Shown: positions 58,678 to 64,000 of the stretch, in pieces
How the letters are laid out: each line of letters opens with the position of its first letter
How positions within the stretch are numbered: the first letter of the stretch is position 1
Source of the DNA: Cylicocyclus nassatus
Taxonomy: Eukaryota; Nematoda; Chromadorea; Rhabditida; Strongylidae
NCBI GenBank assembly: GCA_958299035.1
Contig: CATQJL010000305.1
Span: 29,330,040 to 29,394,039 of the forward strand
Length of the DNA: 64,000 nucleotides
Reading direction: 5' to 3'
Translations under genes and position numbers: made by a program
The notes under the pieces: generated by a model
What the model was told of the DNA's origin: nothing
Databases searched by the model: none
The model's input: the letters and a program-made list of their open reading frames with translations, nothing else

Positions 58678-60724
58678 TATATCGTCATTTCATTCGTAAC
58701 TTGATATGCGTAAGGCACACTACACACGCTGAATGAAGAACTGCAAAACTAGAACCTGCTCATTTACAGTGATTTCTCCTTGTTTCCTTCTCTCTTTTAT
58801 TTTTGTTAATTATATGTTAGACAATAGAACACATTTCCACACCTTATCAGGCTAGAAGATGTTTCACCTTGAAGTTACCAGTAAGGGTGCCGTCGCTAAT
58901 AGGGCTTAGTGTGCGTCTCACAGTCCACTTACCATGTATAACCATCTCGAGAACCACAGAGCAAAGATTTCAAGAAGGCATTGGAATCCGTTACCCGTGT
59001 AGCGCTTCATTTAGTGTACATCAGACGCCCCTCGTCACTTTGAGGACTGTAATGAAATGAAATCGATATAAGCAGCGAGTTTGATGGAAATAATCTATGT
59101 CAATATGCTCACCTACCTTACGTATCTACTTCTAGCCGCTAGCTTAAATCTTGCCGTAAAATTAGTCCCCCCCCCCCCTCCCTTCCTAGCATCTATGCTT
59201 CGGAAGAAATCGGATGAACAGAACGTCATATGGGAAACGAAAGGAAAAGAAAAGGTCCTTCGTAACCTATATAGTATCAAATTCTCCTTTCTTATCGTTA
59301 GGATAAATCAACTTTGAATTTGTTAACGTATTTCTGGAAGTAGGGCTCGCGAATGCCTCATAAATTTTGCATTGTGCATGAAAAGGAACTTTTCATATCT
59401 GCTCTGTCGCACATTCAAGGCACGGAATCACAAGATCCCTCTCTTGTGCAAGGAAATACATTTAAAAAAAAACTAGAAACGAACTTTTAAATGCTCTGGG
59501 GGATTTTTGGAAGATGTCTTGCTGAAAGTAGTTTTTGACGAATACAGAACGGGAGAAACTGTGAAGCAACCCATCATTTACCAAGTACATAACTACAAAC
59601 ACAAGAGCTGAAAGCTGGTAAGAGTTTTCTGTCTGTGACGGAATTCATAAACATGCCAACTCAGACTCTTCTTTTAGATTCCCAATGATTTCAGGGCACT
59701 TGGTAGCTATGGACCTTCTCTCAGCGTTCAAGCAGACTCCAAAAAAGAGAGGCCCTTTATTTTTCTTTTTGTTAAGTAGGATTCTAGAATATAAGTTTAG
59801 TATGAGCTTACAAGTAGTAATTGCATGAAGCTGCTCCCCTCAAGACCATCATTGATATACTAATTACATAATATTTGTACCAGCCTATTGGCTTAAATTA
59901 AATGGAAAATTGAGGGATCCCATCTTTTGACACATATATTTCGTGCAGGACGTAATTCGATGAGCTATTCTACTTGTATTCCTTGGCCCCATCGATTCAT
60001 TGATTTTTAGCGTTTTTTGCTCAGCTGTTTTGTTAAGACCGGCTTAAAATGTTGAGAATCAATAGATCTGAACCAAGGTTCGCAAATATAAAATTTGAGG
60101 TTTATTACATAAATATTACATATTGCACAAGTTTTACTACACTAAAGGAGGGAAATCTTCATACTTTTATAGAAAATTTTCATCACTTTGGGGAGTTGTA
60201 TCTCTTCGATATACACATGTCACATGAATATTTTTTTGTTTTTGGCAAATTTTCCGAGTTGTTTTATTGACAAGCTTGAATGTGTGCATTTACTAAACTA
60301 CGCTTATATAGAGTTCAATCCATGCTTGTAAAGACGAAAGCGGTGCCAAAATATATCCATTTGTCTTTCTCTCAAATATGCCAATTATGAGATTTTGCGG
60401 AAGCCTACAGAATTTTTCGGAGATTAGTGAAGAAAGTATAGTAAAACTTATGCTGCGGCCTAATATTTGCCATAGTTTTTTTTGTGAAAATGCTGAATTG
60501 AAAGAAAGAAGTGAGAATTTTGTACCAATTTCCCACACAGACTTTAGAGCAAGGCGGATGTCACTCAGCCATTGAATATGGATTGAAACCAACTACATAT
60601 CTAATGACTTCTTGGCATTTCAAGCCCTGGAAGCTAACGGCAGAGGAATGGTATGTGGGACTGTTGATTACGGAATTGTCTACTACCTAACTGACCACCC
60701 TTATCCATTTACAGTTGTTATATA
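58678..60724. other. Copy B core, no gene recognised
   Basis: Close match of 3352-5332, with a longer poly-C tract at about 59167-59177. The frame at 58869-59060 corresponds to 3555 in copy A but is shorter because of indels, which argues against a conserved protein. Confidence 0.5.
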
Positions 60725-61515
60725 CTAGGTTGTCCCGAAAGTTTTGTCCGTTTTTTTAAACCACTATAAAACCACTCACAATGAAAACCTGAATAAGTTC
60801 CCATGCATTCGATGCAGCTTTTCCTTTTCTTTCTTACGGATGCATTCTCGAACCACGATCTTGGACGCTTTTTTTGATAATTGCCAAAATTCTCCATCCG
60901 TCAGTTTTATCTGCTCAAAGTTAGGATAATTTTCAGAAATTTTATTCCAATGTTTCAGACAGGTTTAAGTATGGATTGAATAGAGCAAATCTCGTACTAC
61001 ATGGCAACTGCAGCAAATACACGAAAGCTTTTAAAGTTTCTGCAAATTGAAACATGATTTTTATTAAACATTATTTATGCATCATAATCAAGTTTAAGTG
61101 GCTCCAAAAAGCAGCTTCTTGGAATTGTCGGTGCTTTTCCGTGGTAAACCTAATCAAAAAGCCGCCGTTTTAATTCAAAAAAAAAATAGTTGTAACGACT
61201 TGGTAAACGTAACCCACGTAATCCAAAATAAGTGCAATGTAGACAAAGATTTGCTCTACATAATAATCACCAGCGCTCTTTAAAAATATCAGGACAAAAT
61301 TTTTTAAAATTTAGGAAATATTTGGCGCTATTGCTAAATTGCTCAAAAAGTCATGACAATAACATTACAAAGACAGGGTAGATCAGAGAGCAAATATAGC
61401 TGTAAGAAAGAGAATAAAAATTTGAATCAACTGATACCCAGATCGTCTATGAATTGGTATTCTGTTGGTTTTAGTGAGCGATGAAATAACCGACAAAACT
61501 TTCGGGACAACCTAA
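60725..61515. mobile_element. Mariner-like foldback MITE, 791 bp
   Basis: It starts CTAGGTTGTCCCGAAAGTTT and ends AAAACTTTCGGGACAACCTAA. It is the undamaged counterpart of 5333-7123 in copy A. Confidence 0.83.
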
Positions 61516-63678
61516 TGCTTATGTCGGTCATTTACCGCCTAGCGGCAGCAAAGCAGTTGGTATTACAGTGCTTCGTTTGCGAAGATTTAGATAGCTCAAA
61601 AATTAGGTATGTACATAAATGCGCATAAGGGATTATAGAAACTTACAAAAACTAAATTAATGAGGGGCTTCACTCATGTTTCTTTCTGCTTGAAAACAAG
61701 CTCACTATTTCAATCTTCCACATTTACCCATTGATTCTTCAAAGCAATGTTGAGGCCTAGCTATCATTTGCATGCTTCATTCTGCAGTTTTTCCACTTGC
61801 TGAGATCCCAAATACAATATGAATTGTTTTTCGTCTAATGTTTTTCGGTTTTCTTTTGCCCTTTGTTCCTTTTAGACTTGCTAGAGATCGCCTATTCCAC
61901 CAGCACATCAAGAAATTTCATGAAAGAAAACTACTTGAAAGAACAACCAGCTTATGCGAAACTCTCACTTTTTATTAGGTTGTTAACCCAGTATTGATCA
62001 AGTTTTGAAACTGTAACAACAAACCTACCAAAATCCTACAATGAAGGTCCTACCACGTCAATAGAGTATTGTTTCAGTATGTCGAATAACCCATACGTCA
62101 AGTTTCACCCAAGTCTGTAATAATCTGTATTCGACCTACCGTAACCCTAATGCAACGTCAGATTCCTTCAGAACTACAGCTGTACGTGTAGCTTACGTCA
62201 GAGTTACATGATGACAATAGTTGAGTACGTTTTGCTCAGAGGAAAAGTTAGAAACAAAGCTGCAAAACTTATTGTTAATCAAAAGCCCTGGTGTTGGTGT
62301 CTCTTTAGCTGAGCAAAGGTGCAGTTTTCTCATTTTTTTGGAAAGAGGGTATTAGCTACACAGGGGTCTTCTCATGTGATTTCTTAAAGATGCTAATGCT
62401 GCACGTGCACCATTATGGTATGTCACTGAAAGATTTTGATAGTAGTTTTGCTTCATGAATGCTGGTCAAAATATCGATGAGAGGGAAGAGGGAGGGGGTG
62501 AGGGAAGCAGGAAAGTGGTCCCACGTATGGCAGGCATGATGTCAAAACGACGCTCATTCTATCAAGCAAAAAAATATTGAATGTTATAGGAGTAATACAT
62601 ATCAAGAAATAGCTTACTCCTTCTTAGGTAAAACCGCTATTTAGTGGAAACTTTCCACTAAATAGTTTGTTTTCTACATTTTTTATCGTTCAACGTTAAT
62701 TTAAAAACAGGTGAGCTGTAGGATTTTACAGCTGGTTATGTTTGTTAATGCGTTTTTGGTGCAATGGTGCTACATTTCGCTCGTTTCGCTTTCTGCAAAG
62801 CATGACGATGAGGTCGAAGAACAAACTTGCCTAATTTCTTCTAGCTAGATTTCTACATTTCGCTCCTCCTTTTACCACAGCATAGTATTTTACATCATCA
62901 TCCTGTGTCCTTTCCCTCCAGCTCCATACTAAGCACTCCGCTAAATTTGTCCGAAGTCAACCTAAGCCTTTCGCGCTAATTTATTCCCGTCGATCCCTGT
63001 CTGAATATCCCGTTGTCATATGCATTGTCAATAAGATGTACGTGGTTCCAGTTCAAGGATCAATTATTTTGCACCCAAGGAATCTGGATTCCTTTATATT
63101 GTCTGCAAAACGGTGCTTCGCTCGAGACCAACGATCATGAAATCCATTGTGAGCCGAATTTCGAACATTCCTCATTTTCTTCTTAATTAAACCTGTCACA
63201 TTTTTTTCAACTCAAAGAAATTTGTTGTATCACAAAACATTAGGTATGGGTAAAAATCTTGCATTTTCCATTTACTCCAGTAATGCACCTCCATAATACT
63301 TTTGAAAAATGTGACAACAAGTTTCGGAACCTTTTGACATTGAAAATTTTACTCTCTTGAGATTCAAAATCAATCATGAAACATTATATCTCAGAGATAG
63401 CTTTGCGAAGAAAAAGTTGATGAGACAAATCAGTTTTACAGCTCACGGAAAATAAAGTAAGATGAGTAGAAAAGATGATTATCTAGACATCTACTTAGAA
63501 GGGTCACAAAAAATTTTTTTGCGCGCAATAATTGAAAGCTCGCAACTTCAACCCCACGCTAGAATTACCACCCGAGAAAGTCGTTTTTTAAAATTCTTGA
63601 AGATATTACATAGCAGTCACGCAGTATTTTGTCTAAAAATCATTCACAACGGATAACTCACAATGAAAAGAAGCAAAC
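61516..63678. other. Copy B right part, no gene recognised
   Basis: Matches 7124-9013 with increasing divergence. It contains copy-specific sequence at about 62342-62515 and a copy-specific perfect hairpin at 62637-62665. Confidence 0.45.
62637..62665. repeat. Copy-specific perfect hairpin, 14-bp stem
   Basis: CTATTTAGTGGAAA, a single C, then its exact inverse. At the matching site copy A reads CTATTTAGTAGAGAC followed by a T-run, without the inverse arm. Confidence 0.85.
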
Positions 63679-64000
63679 TGTTGCGGCTCAGAGGACTCAG
63701 CACCCCTAGTCGAAACAGGCCGACTGCCATACACAACCAATCCCTAGCCCTAGGACGTCACGCGTCCGACACCTATAGGGCCCTAAGGCGCGTCCACTCG
63801 ACGCTGTCACCAAAATAATACACCCGTACGAAACACGACTAGATTAATTGAGTTTATATACTAAACAACAATAAAACAGACAAATAACAAGGAATACTAC
63901 TGACTACGGGTTCCTAAACTACAAGGATAAATGAGAGCAAATTCCGGGACGAGCCGCGCGTCCCAGGATGCCGATGAATGAGAGAAATCGCTCCAACCAT
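63679..64000. mobile_element. LTR-like sequence, cut by the window end
   Basis: Homology to copy A stops exactly at CAAAC|TGTTGCGG, and the new sequence begins with the TGT usual for LTR starts. It is clearly higher in GC at first (TCACGCGTCCGACACC) and includes AATAAA near 63871. This fits an LTR, possibly BEL/Pao-like, inserted in copy B. The class and orientation cannot be settled without the rest. Confidence 0.5.

Larger units (their letters stand above)
53271..63678. repeat. Segmental duplication, copy B
   Basis: Direct copy of 629-9013, about 52.6 kb away. It differs by the insertions at 53600, 57012, 57728 and 63679, by about 175 extra bases near 62342-62515, and by lacking the copy A insertions at 1234 and 6011. 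Homology is cut at 63678/63679 by an LTR-like sequence. Confidence 0.85.

Overview
This window looks like nuclear DNA of a nematode, most likely a rhabditid/strongylid (hookworm-like) worm. That is an inference from several signs: AT-rich non-coding sequence, candidate introns of 37-49 nt with GTRAGT donors and TTTTCAG-type acceptors, acceptor-like sites 18-23 nt upstream of candidate start codons (as expected for spliced-leader trans-splicing), a tRNA-derived SINE, and dense foldback (MITE) elements of mariner, hAT and TTAA type. There are no bacterial operons, rRNA genes or CRISPR arrays. The only long coding frames belong to a Ty3/gypsy LTR retrotransposon; ordinary gene content is small and uncertain.

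Layout. 1-628 is the tail of a foldback element. 629-9013 is copy A of a segmental duplication whose direct copy B lies at 53271-63678. The copies share nested transposons at the same sites and differ by later insertions, each with an empty site in the other copy. 9.0-18.8 kb is mostly unassigned AT-rich DNA with a tandem repeat, one hAT-type MITE and one GACGAC MITE. 18.8-24.4 kb holds a foldback element followed by the best candidate host gene: acceptor, signal peptide and several exon-like segments. 24.4-26.1 kb and 35.6-37.3 kb are two copies of an inverted-repeat element (here called X). 26458-35621 is bounded by hAT-type termini that appear to have inserted into the first bases of X copy 2. 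Inside it lie a 5.1-kb gypsy element (27789-32917, TSD GTATC) and a small candidate three-exon gene at 34.6-35.0 kb. 37.7-38.6 kb is a decayed LINE ORF1, 40.6-41.5 kb a complete foldback element, and 41.64-41.93 kb a tRNA-derived SINE. 44-53 kb is a run of foldback elements and unassigned DNA. The window ends inside what looks like a second LTR element that interrupts copy B at 63679.

How the parts relate. Almost everything recognisable is mobile DNA. Only the gypsy element carries its own enzymes, and its frame is broken twice although its LTRs look identical. The foldback elements carry no transposase and must depend on enzymes encoded elsewhere. Their termini form a graded series around TTAGGTYRNYCCRAAAGT, so related transposases could move many of them. 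Host-gene models here rest on splice signals and open frames only and should be treated as hypotheses.
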